Shown in pieces: positions 38,491-48,245 of a DNA stretch of 64,000 nt. How positions within the stretch are numbered: the stretch's first letter is position 1; the number at the start of each line of letters is the position of its first letter. The position numbers and the translations under genes were made by a program. Source of the stretch: Streptomyces sp. NBC_00370 (GTDB taxonomy: Bacteria; Actinomycetota; Actinomycetes; Streptomycetales; Streptomycetaceae); NCBI RefSeq assembly GCF_036084755.1, contig NZ_CP107968.1, positions 2,238,501-2,302,500 on the forward strand, in the 5' to 3' direction. The notes below the pieces were generated by a model. That model did not search any database, was not told where the DNA came from, and saw only the letters and a list, made by a program, of their open reading frames with translations.

Positions 38491-39330
38491 TCAGCTCGCG
38501 GACGGGCTCGCGGCCTCGCTCGCGCCCGGCTTTTTGCCCTTGTTGGCCTCGGCGACCCACTTCTTCAAGTTGGCCGGGCTGATGTTCTCGTTGCCCTTCT
38601 TCGGGAACACCGGCGTGCCGTTCAGCAGGACCGTCGGGGTGCCGGCGAAGCCGCCGGTGCGGAAGGCGTCGGCCGAGGCGCGGACCCAGGAGTCATGCTT
38701 CCCGTCCTTCACGCACGAGTCGAACGCGGGCGTGCGCAGCCCCGGGACCTTGGCCGCGAGGTCCAGCAGCCTGCTGTTCTTGCCGAAGGCGTCGTCGGTC
38801 TCCGGCGGCTGGTTCGAGTACAGCGTGTCGTGGTACTTGGCGAACTTTCCCGCGTCCTGGGCGCAGGCCGCCGCGTTCGCGGCGCGCACCGAGCCCGTAC
38901 CGCCCATGTTGCCGTCGATGATCGTCGCGAGGTGGTACTCGATCTTGAGCTGTCCCGAGCTCTCCAGGTCGTGGAACGTGCTGCGGAACACGTTCTCGAA
39001 CTGGCCGCAGATCGGACAGCGGAAGTCCTCCCACACGGTGAGCGTGGACGGTGCCTTCGCCGAGCCCACCTGGATCGCGAGGTCGTCCTTGCCCCGGGCG
39101 CCCGAGGGCGCGACCGCGGGCCCCGCGCCCGCCGCGCCGGTGGTCTTGTCCTTGCCGATGTTGGCGGCGACCACCCCCACGGCGGCCGTCGCCCCCAGTA
39201 CGCCGACGACCGTCGCCGCCACGATCAGACCGCGCTTGCGCTTCTCCCGCGCCTTGTGCGTTTCACGTTCCCGCCGGAGCCGCTCTCTCGCGCTCCTCGT
39301 TGCCTCTCGGTTCTTCTCGCTCACGCCCAC
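38491..39330 (-). CDS. Membrane-anchored DsbA-like thioredoxin-fold protein
   Basis: 279 residues: a basic cytoplasmic N-terminus (about 1-33), one helix (34-57), and an extracytoplasmic DsbA/thioredoxin_4 domain with active site CPIC at 105-108 in EDFRCPICGQFE and a cis-Pro loop at GGFAGTPTVLLNG. A further Cys pair (AAACAQ, FDSCVK) lies in the helical insert. It probably forms or exchanges disulfides in exported proteins. The start may be GTG 39330 or GTG 39324; neither has a good Shine-Dalgarno. It is placed between trpA and lgt, with a hairpin separating it from trpA. Confidence 0.88.
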   Translation of the reverse strand: MGVSEKNREATRSARERLRRERETHKAREKRKRGLIVAATVVGVLGATAAVGVVAANIGKDKTTGAAGAGPAVAPSGARGKDDLAIQVGSAKAPSTLTVWEDFRCPICGQFENVFRSTFHDLESSGQLKIEYHLATIIDGNMGGTGSVRAANAAACAQDAGKFAKYHDTLYSNQPPETDDAFGKNSRLLDLAAKVPGLRTPAFDSCVKDGKHDSWVRASADAFRTGGFAGTPTVLLNGTPVFPKKGNENISPANLKKWVAEANKGKKPGASEAASPSAS

Positions 39331-39338
39331 AGCAACGA

Positions 39339-39368
39339 ACCGGGGAGGCGCGTACGCACCTCCCCGGT
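39339..39368 (-). terminator. Hairpin at the end of the trpC-M-B-A unit
   Basis: Perfect 10-bp stem (39339-39348 with 39359-39368), 10-base loop, 32 bases past the trpA stop. It may end or attenuate the trp transcript before the DsbA-like gene. Confidence 0.7.
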
Positions 39369-39400
39369 CCCAGGTCCACCCGTACGGATGACGTCACCCG

Positions 39401-40213
39401 TCAGCGCTTGCGAACGCCTTCCGCCAGCTCGGCGGCGAGCGCCCGGACGGCGACAAGACCGGCTTCCTCGTCGGCGGCGTCCAGCATCCGCTTGACGAAG
39501 GCCGAGCCGACGATGACCCCGTCGGCGAATCCGGCGACCTCGGCGGCCTGCGCGGCGTCGGAGACGCCGAGGCCGACACAGACCGGCAGCCCGGTCGTGG
39601 CGCGGGTGCGCCGGACCAGGTCCTGGGCCTGCGCGCCGACCGAGGCGCGGGTGCCGGTGACGCCCATCAGGGACGCGGCGTAGACGAATCCGCTGCCCAC
39701 CGCCGTGATCTTCGCGAGGCGTTCGTCGCGGCTGCTGGGGGCGACCACGAAGACCGTGGCGAGCCCCTGCTTCTCCGCGTGCTGCCGCCACAGCTCCGAC
39801 TCCTGCACGGGCAGGTCGGGCAGGATGCACCCGGCGCCGCCCGCCTCGGCCAGCTCGGCGGTGAACCGCTCGACGCCGTAGCGGTCGACCGGGTTCCAGT
39901 ACGTCATGACCAGCACCGGCTTGCCGGTGGCCTCGTACGCCTCGCGGACCGTACGCATCACATCGGCGATCTTGACGCCGCCGCGCAGCGCGATGTCGTC
40001 GGCGGTCTGGATGACCGGGCCGTCGAGCACCGGGTCGCTGTGCGGCAGCCCGATCTCGACCACGTCGGCGCCGCCGTCGAAGACGGCCTTGACCGCGGCG
40101 ATCCCGCCGTCCACGGTCGGGAACCCGGCCGGCAGATAGGCGATCAGCGCGGCGCGGTTGTCCGCCTTGGCCGCGGCGAGCGTGTCGCCGAGCAGTTGGA
40201 TGTTGCCGCTCAC
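39401..40213 (-). CDS. trpA: Tryptophan synthase alpha subunit
   Basis: 270-residue TIM-barrel that cleaves indole-glycerol phosphate to indole, passed through a tunnel to TrpB. The active-site stretch [16 protein letters not shown] holds the catalytic Glu and Asp; GVTGTRAS and [10 protein letters not shown] form the phosphate site. The GTG start overlaps the trpB stop (GTGA), so translation is coupled. Confidence 0.96.
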   Translation of the reverse strand: MSGNIQLLGDTLAAAKADNRAALIAYLPAGFPTVDGGIAAVKAVFDGGADVVEIGLPHSDPVLDGPVIQTADDIALRGGVKIADVMRTVREAYEATGKPVLVMTYWNPVDRYGVERFTAELAEAGGAGCILPDLPVQESELWRQHAEKQGLATVFVVAPSSRDERLAKITAVGSGFVYAASLMGVTGTRASVGAQAQDLVRRTRATTGLPVCVGLGVSDAAQAAEVAGFADGVIVGSAFVKRMLDAADEEAGLVAVRALAAELAEGVRKR

Positions 40214-41445
40214 TTCGTGCCCTCCCCGTCGTACAGCCCGAAGTAGCGGGCGGCCGTGTCCATGTCCTTGTCGCCGCGCCCGGAGAGGTTGACGACGATC
40301 AGCCCCTCGGCGCCGAGTTCCTGGCCGACCTCGATGGCGCCGGCCAGCGCGTGGGCGCTCTCGATGGCCGGGATGATGCCCTCGGTGCGCGACAGCAGGC
40401 GCAGCGACTGCATCGCCGCGTCGTCGGTGACCGCGCGGTACTCCCCGCGTCCGCTGTCCTTGAGGTAGGCGTGCTCGGGGCCGATGCCCGGGTAGTCGAG
40501 TCCGGCCGAGATCGAGTACGGCTCGGTGATCTGGCCTTCGTCGTCCTGGAGCACGTAGGACCGCGACCCGTGCAGGATGCCGGGCTCGCCGGCCGTGAGG
40601 GTGGCGGCGTGCTCGCCGCTGTCGATGCCGTGTCCGGCCGGCTCGCAGCCGATCAGCCGCACCTCGGTGTCGGGGATGAACGCGTGGAAGAGGCCGATCG
40701 CGTTGGAGCCGCCGCCGACGCAGGCGACGGCGGCGTCGGGCAGCCGGCCGGCCCGCTCCAGGATCTGCCGCCTGGCCTCGACACCGATCACCCGGTGGAA
40801 GTCGCGGACCATGGCGGGGAACGGGTGCGGTCCCGCGACCGTGCCGAACAGGTAGTGCGTACGGTCGACGTTGGCGACCCAGTCGCGGAACGCCTCGTTG
40901 ATGGCGTCCTTCAGGGTGCGGCTGCCGGACTTCACCGCGATGACCTCGGCGCCGAGCATCCGCATCCGGGCGACGTTGAGCGCCTGGCGCTCGGTGTCGA
41001 TCTCGCCCATGTAGATGGTGCATTCGAGGCCGAACAGCGCGCAGGCGGTGGCGGTCGCCACGCCGTGCTGGCCCGCGCCCGTCTCGGCGATGACCCGGGT
41101 CTTGCCCATGCGCCGGGTGAGCAGCGCCTGGCCGAGCACATTGTTGATCTTGTGCGAGCCGGTGTGGTTGAGGTCCTCGCGCTTGAGGAACACCCGGGCG
41201 CCGCCCGCGTGTTCGGCGAACCTCGGCACCTCGGTCAGCGAGCTGGGCCGGCCGGTGTAGTTGACCATCAGTTCGTCGAGTTCGGCGGCGAAGGCAGGAT
41301 CGCCCTTGGCCTTCTCGTACTCGACGGCGACCTCGTCGACGGCGGCGACGAGCGCCTCGGGGATGAACTTGCCGCCGAAGGCACCGAAGTACCCGTCGAC
41401 GCTGGGGATCTGACCCGCCGGGTCAGGAATGAAGAACTCGGACAC
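40210..41445 (-). CDS. trpB: Tryptophan synthase beta subunit
   Basis: 411-residue PLP enzyme joining indole and serine. The PLP Lys is Lys99 in [10 protein letters not shown]; the phosphate-binding loop is VGGGSNAIG and the catalytic Glu lies in [10 protein letters not shown] chose GTG 41445, with GAGGAG ten bases upstream, over GTG 41478. Pairs with TrpA. Confidence 0.96.
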   Translation of the reverse strand: MSEFFIPDPAGQIPSVDGYFGAFGGKFIPEALVAAVDEVAVEYEKAKGDPAFAAELDELMVNYTGRPSSLTEVPRFAEHAGGARVFLKREDLNHTGSHKINNVLGQALLTRRMGKTRVIAETGAGQHGVATATACALFGLECTIYMGEIDTERQALNVARMRMLGAEVIAVKSGSRTLKDAINEAFRDWVANVDRTHYLFGTVAGPHPFPAMVRDFHRVIGVEARRQILERAGRLPDAAVACVGGGSNAIGLFHAFIPDTEVRLIGCEPAGHGIDSGEHAATLTAGEPGILHGSRSYVLQDDEGQITEPYSISAGLDYPGIGPEHAYLKDSGRGEYRAVTDDAAMQSLRLLSRTEGIIPAIESAHALAGAIEVGQELGAEGLIVVNLSGRGDKDMDTAARYFGLYDGEGTK

Positions 41446-41541
41446 GGAAGAACGACTCCTCGGGGAAGCTGCGGACACGGGGCACCGTATGCGCCGTCAC
41501 CGAGCCGTCCCGCACGCGCGTGCGCGGGGAGCGGCCCGGAC

Positions 41542-41727
41542 TCAGAGCGCCGTGGCGCGCCGCCATCGCATCCCGTTGACCTGTCCCGGCTCGTCACCGA
41601 TCACGTACCGCACCCGCCTGCCGTGCACCCGGCGGGCGGGCGCCCGGCAGCCGCGCGGCCGGCACCCGCGCGCCAGCGGCGCGTACCCGGCGAGGGGCAG
41701 CGCGCTGACGACGGAGGCGGTGGACAT
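41542..41727 (-). CDS. trpM: TrpM/TrpX-like small protein of the trp locus
   Basis: 61-residue, Arg-rich protein (MSTASVVSALPLAGYAPLAR...) encoded between trpC and trpB, exactly where S. coelicolor has trpX/TrpM (SCO2038). There TrpM is reported to modulate tryptophan synthesis and differentiation. The ATG lies seven bases from the trpC stop, with GGGAGGG inside the end of trpC as a ribosome-binding site. No domain can be recognised; the assignment rests on position, size and composition. Confidence 0.72.
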   Translation of the reverse strand: MSTASVVSALPLAGYAPLARGCRPRGCRAPARRVHGRRVRYVIGDEPGQVNGMRWRRATAL

Positions 41728-41733
41728 GAGGGG

Positions 41734-42543
41734 TCAGTCCCTCCCGTGCCGCAGCGCCGGGTGGGCGCCCGCGGCCACGAGATCGGCGACAGCCGACTTC
41801 GGGTCGCGTCCGGTGACCAGCGACTCGCCGACGAGCACGGCGTCGGCGCCGGCGTTCGCGTAGGCGATCAGGTCGTGCGGCCCGCGCACCCCGGACTCGG
41901 CGATCTTCACGATGTGGGCGGGGATCTCGGGGGCGACCCGTTCGAACGTGCCGCGGTCGACCTTCAGGGTCTTCAGGTCGCGGGCGTTGACGCCGATGAT
42001 CTTCGCGCCCGCGTCGACGGCGCGCTCGACCTCGTCCTCGTCGTGCACCTCGACCAGCGGGGTGAGTCCGATCGACTCGGCCCGCTCGATCAGGGAGACC
42101 AGCGCGTCCTGCTCCAGCGCCGAGACGATGAGCAGCACCAGGTCGGCGCCGTAGGCGCGGGCCTCCCAGAGCTGGTACGACGTGACGACGAAGTCCTTGC
42201 GCAGGACCGGGATGTCGACCTTGGCGCGGACGGCCTCCAGGTCGGCCAGCGAACCGCCGAAGCGCCGCTGCTCGGTCAGTACGGAGATGACGGCCGCGCC
42301 GCCCGCCTCGTAGTCGGCGGCGAGCCCCGCGGGGTCGGCGATGGCGGCGAGCGCGCCCTTCGACGGGCTGGAGCGCTTCACCTCGCAGATGACCTTGACG
42401 CTGTCCCCGCGCAGGGCCGCGACCCCGTCCTTGGCGTCGGGTGCCTTGGCCGCGCGCTTCTTGAGCTCGTCGAGGCCGACACGCGCCTGCCGCTCTGCGA
42501 GGTCGGCGCGTACGCCGTCGATGATCTCGTCGAGCACACTCAC
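41734..42543 (-). CDS. trpC: Indole-3-glycerol phosphate synthase
   Basis: 269-residue TIM-barrel enzyme closing the indole ring of CdRP. Motifs: [13 protein letters not shown] (catalytic Lys), [20 protein letters not shown], and [10 protein letters not shown]. The GTG start overlaps the stop of an 18-residue upstream ORF; GGAAGGGGG lies eight bases upstream. First gene of the trpC-trpM-trpB-trpA block. Confidence 0.96.
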   Translation of the reverse strand: MSVLDEIIDGVRADLAERQARVGLDELKKRAAKAPDAKDGVAALRGDSVKVICEVKRSSPSKGALAAIADPAGLAADYEAGGAAVISVLTEQRRFGGSLADLEAVRAKVDIPVLRKDFVVTSYQLWEARAYGADLVLLIVSALEQDALVSLIERAESIGLTPLVEVHDEDEVERAVDAGAKIIGVNARDLKTLKVDRGTFERVAPEIPAHIVKIAESGVRGPHDLIAYANAGADAVLVGESLVTGRDPKSAVADLVAAGAHPALRHGRD

Positions 42544-42596
42544 GCGAGCGGCCCCCTTCCGGAAGGGTGGTGTCGGATGCGATCAGGTTCAGCCAT
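42540..42596 (-). CDS. 18-residue upstream ORF coupled to trpC
   Basis: ATG at 42596 reads [18 protein letters not shown] and stops with a TGA that overlaps the trpC GTG (GTGA). TAGCAT just upstream could be a -10. It contains no Trp codon, so it is not a classical Trp attenuator peptide; coupling of trpC translation or an alternative role is inferred. Confidence 0.4.
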   Translation of the reverse strand: MAEPDRIRHHPSGRGPLA

Positions 42597-42664
42597 ATCG
42601 ATGCTAGCCGGAAGAGGCCGCAGGACTCGCATCCGGTGCGCCGGCCCCGTCGCCACCTGGTCCG

Positions 42665-43099
42665 TCACGGGGCGAGCGCCGAGCCGAACGGGAGGTTCCG
42701 CAGCAGGGTGAAGACCAGGATCACCGCGCCGAGCGACCACCACACGGCGGTGGGCAGGACCAGCCGGACCGGCCGCCCCTTCCGGGCGCGTACCAGCCAG
42801 ATCACCCACACGGCCGCGAAGAGCACATAGCCGACGACAGCGAGCGCGTTGTCACCGAACGCCGTGGCCAGATCGCCGTGGATGAAGGCATGGGCACTGC
42901 GCAGACCGCCGCAGCCCGGGCAGTACAGGCCGGTGACGGCGTACATCGGGCAGAGCGGGTAGTGACCCGTCTCGTTCGGGTCGACCAGGCCGACGTAGGT
43001 GAAGGCGGCGGCGATCCCGGCGAGGGTCGCGAGCGGCGGCAGCAGCCGGCGCGGGAGGGGCGCGGGCGCAGCCGCCGGCGCCGCTGGGGTTGGGAGCAT
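42665..43099 (-). CDS. DUF2752 membrane protein
   Basis: 144 residues with three hydrophobic helices and the family motif CPMYAVTGLYCPGCGGLRSAH followed by HGD. The paired Cys could bind metal or form a disulfide at the membrane face. Function unknown. ATG 43099 is chosen; GTG 43108 is an alternative. It sits between trpC and two other small membrane protein genes leading back to trpE, a conserved actinomycete arrangement. Confidence 0.85.
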   Translation of the reverse strand: MLPTPAAPAAAPAPLPRRLLPPLATLAGIAAAFTYVGLVDPNETGHYPLCPMYAVTGLYCPGCGGLRSAHAFIHGDLATAFGDNALAVVGYVLFAAVWVIWLVRARKGRPVRLVLPTAVWWSLGAVILVFTLLRNLPFGSALAP

Positions 43100-43221
43100 G
43101 GCGTCCACCCGGTGATTGTGCCTGCTGACGTACGAAGGCGCAGCCCGGCCCGGCGGACTGCGCCGGGGGCCGGACCGCGCCCAGGACCGAACGGTGGCTC
43201 GGCCGAACCGGTTGCGGGAGG

Positions 43222-43476
43222 TCAGACGGACTGCGTCTGCGCCCGTCCCGCCTTCTCCCTGGCCTCGGCCATTTCCGTGGACTCCTTGGGGACGCCCAGG
43301 CCCGCCAGCCTCATGGCGAGTCCCACGAGGCCGCCGATCAGGACGACACCGATACCGACCCAGAACCCGAAGGTGTTGTCGGCGACCATGAAGACCCCGC
43401 CGACACAGAAGCCGATGAAGGCGATGATGACGCCGGTCCAGGCCGCCAGGCTGTGTCCGTGGCTGCTGCCCGCCAT
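43222..43476 (-). CDS. HGxxPAAW-type small membrane protein
   Basis: 84 residues: a short N-terminus with HGHSLAAWTGV (variant of the HGxxPAAW motif), two helices (IIAFIGFCVGGVFMV and FWVGIGVVLIGGLVGLAM) and a charged cytosolic tail. The family is found next to trp genes in actinomycetes; function unknown. ATG 43476 has GAGGAG six bases upstream. Confidence 0.82.
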   Translation of the reverse strand: MAGSSHGHSLAAWTGVIIAFIGFCVGGVFMVADNTFGFWVGIGVVLIGGLVGLAMRLAGLGVPKESTEMAEAREKAGRAQTQSV

Positions 43477-43616
43477 GAAGTGCTCCTCGTCGCTGATGCG
43501 CTGTACAGGTCTGACGCTCTCAGAACATTGTCCCGCACGCACCACGTGCGCCGGTCCCGGGGGTCGGTCACGAGGGGTCGCTCACGAGGAGGGCACGGGG
43601 CGCCGGTCACGGGGCG

Positions 43617-44291
43617 TCAGGTCAGGGTGGTGGGGTCCTCGCCGCGGTCGATCGCCTTCCACAGGTCCTCGGGCCGGTCGGGATCGACGACCGGGGCGCG
43701 CCGCGCGGTGCGCCGCAGACCGCCGGAGGCTCCCGGGCCCGTGGCGGCGTCACGCTCGTAACGTCCGGACATCGCGGGCCAGTTCTTGCCGTAGCGCAGG
43801 GCGAGCAGCCCGGCGAGCAGGATCAGTACGCTGGCCGCCGCCGTCACGTACGGCCAGGCGGTGTGGCTCAGCGCGCTGACGGTCGCCGCGGTGTCGCCAG
43901 TGGTCTCGGCGGCCTGGCTGTCGAGGGCGGAGTGTCCCGAGGCGCCGAGGAACGCGGCGGTCGCGGCGCCGGCGCCGCTGAGCGCGAGCAGCAGCGAGAC
44001 CAGCAGCCGGCCCGCCCTGCGGACGGCGAAGACGGCGACGAGCGCGGCGAGACCGACGACGGCCAAGGCGGCGGGCACCCCGGTGACATCACGGCCGTCG
44101 GCGCTCAGGGGCACGGAGCCGCCGCCGACGAACGCCTTGCCCTCGGCCCAGGTCTGGCCGGAGGCGATCAGCACGACGGCCGCGCCGACGGCGCCGAGGA
44201 GCAGGGCAGCGGCGAGGCTGCGGCGGCTGCTCGGGGCGTCCGAAGCGGCGGCGGCAGCCGCTCGTGGCTGGGGTATGGGTACGGCACTCAC
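43617..44291 (-). CDS. Trp-operon-associated membrane protein (TIGR02234)
   Basis: 224-residue protein with about four hydrophobic helices (including LAAALLLGAVGAAVVLIASG, AALAVVGLAALVAVFAV and LLVSLLLALSGAGAATAA) and a cytosolic C-terminus ending DLWKAIDRGEDPTTLT, as in the family. It lies 34 bases downstream of trpE and is probably co-transcribed. Its role is unknown; transport or regulation of aromatic amino acids is only a guess from position. GTG 44291 is preferred to GTG 44300. Confidence 0.85.
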   Translation of the reverse strand: MSAVPIPQPRAAAAAASDAPSSRRSLAAALLLGAVGAAVVLIASGQTWAEGKAFVGGGSVPLSADGRDVTGVPAALAVVGLAALVAVFAVRRAGRLLVSLLLALSGAGAATAAFLGASGHSALDSQAAETTGDTAATVSALSHTAWPYVTAAASVLILLAGLLALRYGKNWPAMSGRYERDAATGPGASGGLRRTARRAPVVDPDRPEDLWKAIDRGEDPTTLT

Positions 44292-44325
44292 GCACCCCAC
44301 TATCCCCTACGGCGCCACCCGGCGT

Positions 44326-45831
44326 TCAGCCGGTCGCGTTCAGCCGGTTGGCGGTGTGGACGGCGCGCAGCACGGCGGCGGCCTTGTTACGGCATTCGGT
44401 GTCCTCGGAAACCGGGTCGGAGTCGGCGACGATGCCCGCTCCCGCCTGGACGTACGCGGTGCCGCCGCGCAGCAGAGCCGTACGGATGGCGATGGCGGTG
44501 TCGGAGTCGCCGGCGAAGTCGAGATAGCCGACGCACCCGCCGTACACGCCGCGCCGCGTCGGCTCCAGCTCGTCGATGATCTGCAGCGCGCGCGGCTTGG
44601 GAGCACCCGAAAGAGTGCCTGCCGGGAAGCACGCGGTGAGGACGTCGAAGGCGCTGCGGCCCTCGGCGACCTGTCCGGTCACGGTGGAGACGATGTGCAT
44701 CACGTGCGAGTAGCGCTCGACGGACATGAAGTCGACGACCTCGACGCTGCCGGGCCGGCAGACCCGCCCCAGGTCGTTGCGGCCGAGATCGACCAGCATC
44801 AGGTGCTCGGCGCGCTCCTTGGGGTCGGCGAGGAGTTCGTCGGCGAGCGCCTGGTCCTCCTGCGGGGTCGCGCCGCGCGGCCGGGTCCCCGCGATGGGGT
44901 GCACCATCGCGTGCCCGTCCTCGACCTTGACCAGGGCCTCGGGGCTCGACCCGACGACGTCGAAGGGCGCGCCGTCGGCGCCGGTGAACCGGAAGAGGTA
45001 CATGTACGGGCTGGGGTTGGTGGCCCGCAGCACCCGGTACACGTCGAGCGCGCTCGCCGTGCAGTCGGTCTCGAAGCGCTGCGAGGGCACGACCTGGAAC
45101 GCCTCCCCCGCCCTGATCCGCTCCTTGATCTCCTCGACGACGGCCTGGAAGTCGGCGCCGCCCCAGCGGGCGGTGTAGTCGGGCAGTTCGGAGGCGGGCA
45201 GCGCGGTGGGCGCGGAGTCGACGGGCCTGGCGAGGTCGGCGGCCATCGCGTCGAGCCGGGCGACGGCGTCGGCGTACGCCTCGTCCACCCCCGTGTCCAG
45301 GTCGTTGTGGTTGATCGCGTTGGCGATCAGCAGGACCGTGTTGTCCCAGTGGTCCAGGACGGCGAGGTCCGAGGTGAGCAGCATCGTCAGCTCGGGCAGC
45401 CGCAGGTCGTCGCGCGCGTGGTCGCCGATCTTCTCCAGCCTGCGGACGATGTCGAAGCCGAGGTAGCCGACCATGCCGCCGGTGAAGGGCGGCATGCCGT
45501 CGGCGAGGTCGCGCGGGGTGTGCAGCGCCTCGACCGTGGCGCGCAGGGCCGCCAGCGGATCGCCGTCCACGGGGACGCCGACGGGCGGGGTGCCGAGCCA
45601 GTGCGTGGCGCCGTCGCGCTCGGTCAGGGTGGCGGACGACCGTACGCCGACGAAGGAGTACCGGGACCAGGAGCGGCCGTTCTCCGCCGACTCCAGCAGG
45701 AACGTGCCGGGCCGCTCGGCCGCCAGTTTGCGGTACAGGCCGACCGGGGTGTCGCCGTCCGCGAGGAGACGCCGGCTGACGGGGATGACGCGGCGGTCGG
45801 CCGCCAGCTTGCGGAAGGTCTCAAGATCCAT
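44326..45831 (-). CDS. trpE: Anthranilate synthase component I
   Basis: 501-residue chorismate-using enzyme. The N-terminal feedback site LLES (45-48) is intact, so Trp inhibition is expected. The catalytic domain has VVPSQRFE, the RPRGATP loop, LVDLGRNDLGR, the HIVSTVTGQ motif and FPAGTLSGAPK. No trpG subunit is encoded here, so the amidotransferase must come from elsewhere. It follows hisI by 18 bases with no leader peptide between, so it is transcribed with a his gene. Confidence 0.96.
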   Translation of the reverse strand: MDLETFRKLAADRRVIPVSRRLLADGDTPVGLYRKLAAERPGTFLLESAENGRSWSRYSFVGVRSSATLTERDGATHWLGTPPVGVPVDGDPLAALRATVEALHTPRDLADGMPPFTGGMVGYLGFDIVRRLEKIGDHARDDLRLPELTMLLTSDLAVLDHWDNTVLLIANAINHNDLDTGVDEAYADAVARLDAMAADLARPVDSAPTALPASELPDYTARWGGADFQAVVEEIKERIRAGEAFQVVPSQRFETDCTASALDVYRVLRATNPSPYMYLFRFTGADGAPFDVVGSSPEALVKVEDGHAMVHPIAGTRPRGATPQEDQALADELLADPKERAEHLMLVDLGRNDLGRVCRPGSVEVVDFMSVERYSHVMHIVSTVTGQVAEGRSAFDVLTACFPAGTLSGAPKPRALQIIDELEPTRRGVYGGCVGYLDFAGDSDTAIAIRTALLRGGTAYVQAGAGIVADSDPVSEDTECRNKAAAVLRAVHTANRLNATG

Positions 45832-45849
45832 GGCCGCAGACCCTACTCG

Positions 45850-46227
45850 TTACCCGTCACCCAGCAGGATCCCGGCGTCGAAGCACGTCCGGTCCCCGGT
45901 GTGGCAGGCGGCGCCCACCTGGTCGACCTTGACGAGCACGGTGTCGGCGTCGCAGTCCAGCGCCACCGATTTCACGTGCTGGACATGGCCGGACGTGTCG
46001 CCCTTGACCCAGTACTCCCGCCGGCTGCGCGACCAGTAGGTGCACCGCCCGGTGGTCAGGGTGCGGTGCAGCGCCTCGTCGTCCATCCACCCGAGCATCA
46101 GCACCTCGCCCGTGTCGTACTGCTGCGCGATGGCCGGAACCAGCCCCTCGGGGCTGCGCTTGAGCCGGTCGGCGATGGCGGGGTCGAGATTGCCGCTCGG
46201 GCCGGGTGCCGCGGTCGTGCTGCTCAT
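45850..46227 (-). CDS. hisI: Phosphoribosyl-AMP cyclohydrolase
   Basis: 125 residues, third step of histidine synthesis. Zn/Mg motifs: [29 protein letters not shown] and [12 protein letters not shown]. No fused HisE domain, as is normal in actinomycetes. It is apart from the main his operon (7 kb away) and heads the trpE transcription unit. Divergent from the TIGR03085 gene. Confidence 0.95.
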   Translation of the reverse strand: MSSTTAAPGPSGNLDPAIADRLKRSPEGLVPAIAQQYDTGEVLMLGWMDDEALHRTLTTGRCTYWSRSRREYWVKGDTSGHVQHVKSVALDCDADTVLVKVDQVGAACHTGDRTCFDAGILLGDG

Positions 46228-46311
46228 ACCGCCATTGTGCCGCGCCGCCCCGCCGGTACGGGCCCGGTGTCCACTGGGCGGACGGGTGGCCCCGGCCGTA
46301 CGCTTGCGCAC

Positions 46312-46944
46312 ATGTCGACCCATGCCAAGCGTGAACGACTTCTGCTCGCCGATCTGTTGGAAGCGGCGGGGCCCGAGGCCCCGACCCTGTGCGAGGGCTG
46401 GCTGACGCGGGACCTCGCCGCCCATGTGGTGGTGCGCGAGCGCCGCCCCGACGCGGCCGGCGGGATGCTGATCTCCCGGCTGAAGAACCGCCTCGACCGT
46501 GTGCAGGGCGAATACCACGAGAAGCCGTACGAGGAGCTGATCCAGCTCATCCGTACCGGCCCGCCGCGGATCTCCCCGTACAACATCAAGCAGCTGGACG
46601 AGGCGGCCAACACCACCGAGTTCTACATCCACGCCGAGGACGTCAGGCGGGCCCAGCCCGACTGGACGCCGCGCGAGCTGGACCGGGTGTTCGCCGACTC
46701 GCTCTGGTCCCGCCTGGAGAAGGGTGCGCGGCTGATGGGCCGCAAGTCCCCGGTCGGCCTGGTGCTGCGCCTGGCCGACGGCCGCACGGCGGTGGCCCAC
46801 CGCGGCACCCCGGTGGTGACGGCCACGGGCGAACCGGGCGAGCTGACGCTGTTCCTGTCGGGCCGGCAGTCGTCGGCGGACGTGGAACTGGAGGGCGACA
46901 AGGACGCGGTGGCGCGGCTGCTGGAGGCGAAGCTCGGCGTCTGA
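46312..46944 (+). CDS. TIGR03085-family metal-binding protein (DinB/mycothiol-type fold)
   Basis: 210 residues. The N-terminal helical bundle begins [40 protein letters not shown], typical of maleylpyruvate isomerase/DinB-like mycothiol-dependent enzymes; HAEDVRRA gives another likely metal ligand. The C-terminal part (about 140-210) is a small alpha-beta domain ending [18 protein letters not shown]. Substrate unknown. TACGCT seven bases before ATG 46312 suggests a leaderless transcript. Confidence 0.8.
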   Translation: MSTHAKRERLLLADLLEAAGPEAPTLCEGWLTRDLAAHVVVRERRPDAAGGMLISRLKNRLDRVQGEYHEKPYEELIQLIRTGPPRISPYNIKQLDEAANTTEFYIHAEDVRRAQPDWTPRELDRVFADSLWSRLEKGARLMGRKSPVGLVLRLADGRTAVAHRGTPVVTATGEPGELTLFLSGRQSSADVELEGDKDAVARLLEAKLGV

Positions 46945-46964
46945 ACAGCCGCTGCTGTTCGAGG

Positions 46965-48245
46965 CTAGGTCCGCTCGTCCGGGCGGCGGGGGTGCAGGCG
47001 GCCCGCCACCAGGGCCAGGGAGACCTCGACCGCGTCGGTCGGGCGGGCCAGGCTGCGGCCGGTGAGCTGTTCGAAGCGGCGCAGCCGGTTCAGGACGGTG
47101 TTGCGGTGGCAGTAGAGCCGGGCCGCCGCGCGCCGCGCCGAGCCGTCGGAGTCGAGCCAGGCCGTGAGCGTCTCGACGAGCAGGTCACGGTCGGCCGGAT
47201 CCAGCCGGTCCAGCGGGCCGAGCACCCGCCCGGCCAGGGCCGCGCCCAGGTCGGGTGACGAGGCGACGAGCGCGGCCGGCAGATGGTCGTCGAGGAGTAC
47301 GACGCCGCCGGCGCGCGGACAGGTGCGCAGCGCGATGTCGGCGAGCCTGCGGGCCTCGCCGACGGCGGCGATCCCGGTCACGGCCGAGCTGACGCCGACA
47401 CGTACCCCCGGCGGCGGTGCGAGGCCCGCCAGCACCGAGGCGACTGTCTCGGCGCCGGTGAGCGGCACGATCGCGTGGTGGGCGTCGGCGGAGGCGTGCC
47501 AGACGGCGCGGGTGCCCGGCGGCAGGGGCAGTGGCGGTGCGTCGCCCTGCGGGGTGACGCGTAGGCCGGCCACGGCGAGGACGGCGTAGCTGCCGTCCGC
47601 CGGCAGGTCCAGCATGGCGGCGGCGTCCGGCAGGTCGCTGACCCGCGCCGATCCTTCGAGCAGCGCCGCCGTCATCAGCCGGAGCCGGTTCTCCCGGCGC
47701 CAGGCCATCCGGCGCTCGGTCTGCCGGTAGGCGTCGGCGACCAGGCCGCAGTGCTCGTCGACGAAGTTCCAGACGTCCGCCGCGACATGGATGAGCAGCC
47801 GGATGTCGTCGGCGTGCCGGCGCGCCGTCTCGTCGATGAGCCCCTGCCACACCATGGCGCCGCCGAGCCGGAAGGCGTGCAGCACGGCGTCGAGCGGCAC
47901 GCCCTGCTCGGCGCGGGTGGCGCCGATACGCCAGGAGGTGCGGCGGGCGGCGTCCCTGGCCTCCCGCGGCCTGATCAGCGATCCGATGTTGTGCCGCAGC
48001 GAGCGGTGCACCTCCTGCCATATCTCCGACGCGTCGGCGTCGATCGCCACCCGGTAGGCGGGCTCCTGCGCCCGCAGGGTGGCGACCAGCCGGTCGGTGA
48101 GACCGGCCAGATCGTCCAGCAGCACCCGGGCGGCCCGGTGCAGCACGGCGACGGCCTCCGCGTCGACCAGTGAGCGGACGGGGGTCGTGGTACGGACCGG
48201 GAGCAGCGCGATCGGCGTCTGCTGCGTGCGGATGACATGCGGCAT
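46965..48245 (-). CDS. PucR/CdaR-family transcriptional regulator
   Basis: 426-residue cytoplasmic regulator. The helical N-terminal domain (about 30-190) resembles the RsbRD-N/PucR sensory region; the middle is a GGDEF-like CdaR domain; the C-terminus carries the PucR helix-turn-helix ([33 protein letters not shown] region). ATG 48245 has GGAGG five bases upstream. Such regulators often control their neighbours; no obvious metabolic target adjoins it. A palindrome (48291-48306) upstream may be its own operator. Confidence 0.88.
   Translation of the reverse strand: MPHVIRTQQTPIALLPVRTTTPVRSLVDAEAVAVLHRAARVLLDDLAGLTDRLVATLRAQEPAYRVAIDADASEIWQEVHRSLRHNIGSLIRPREARDAARRTSWRIGATRAEQGVPLDAVLHAFRLGGAMVWQGLIDETARRHADDIRLLIHVAADVWNFVDEHCGLVADAYRQTERRMAWRRENRLRLMTAALLEGSARVSDLPDAAAMLDLPADGSYAVLAVAGLRVTPQGDAPPLPLPPGTRAVWHASADAHHAIVPLTGAETVASVLAGLAPPPGVRVGVSSAVTGIAAVGEARRLADIALRTCPRAGGVVLLDDHLPAALVASSPDLGAALAGRVLGPLDRLDPADRDLLVETLTAWLDSDGSARRAAARLYCHRNTVLNRLRRFEQLTGRSLARPTDAVEVSLALVAGRLHPRRPDERT

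Noticed and set aside
45832..45849. Trp attenuator before trpE
   Set aside because: Only 18 bases separate hisI and trpE; there is no room for a leader peptide or alternative hairpins.
43861..46311. A long plus-strand frame opposite trpE and hisI leading into the TIGR03085 gene
   Set aside because: Only the last 210 codons from 46312 resemble a protein family; the rest is antisense to well-supported genes.
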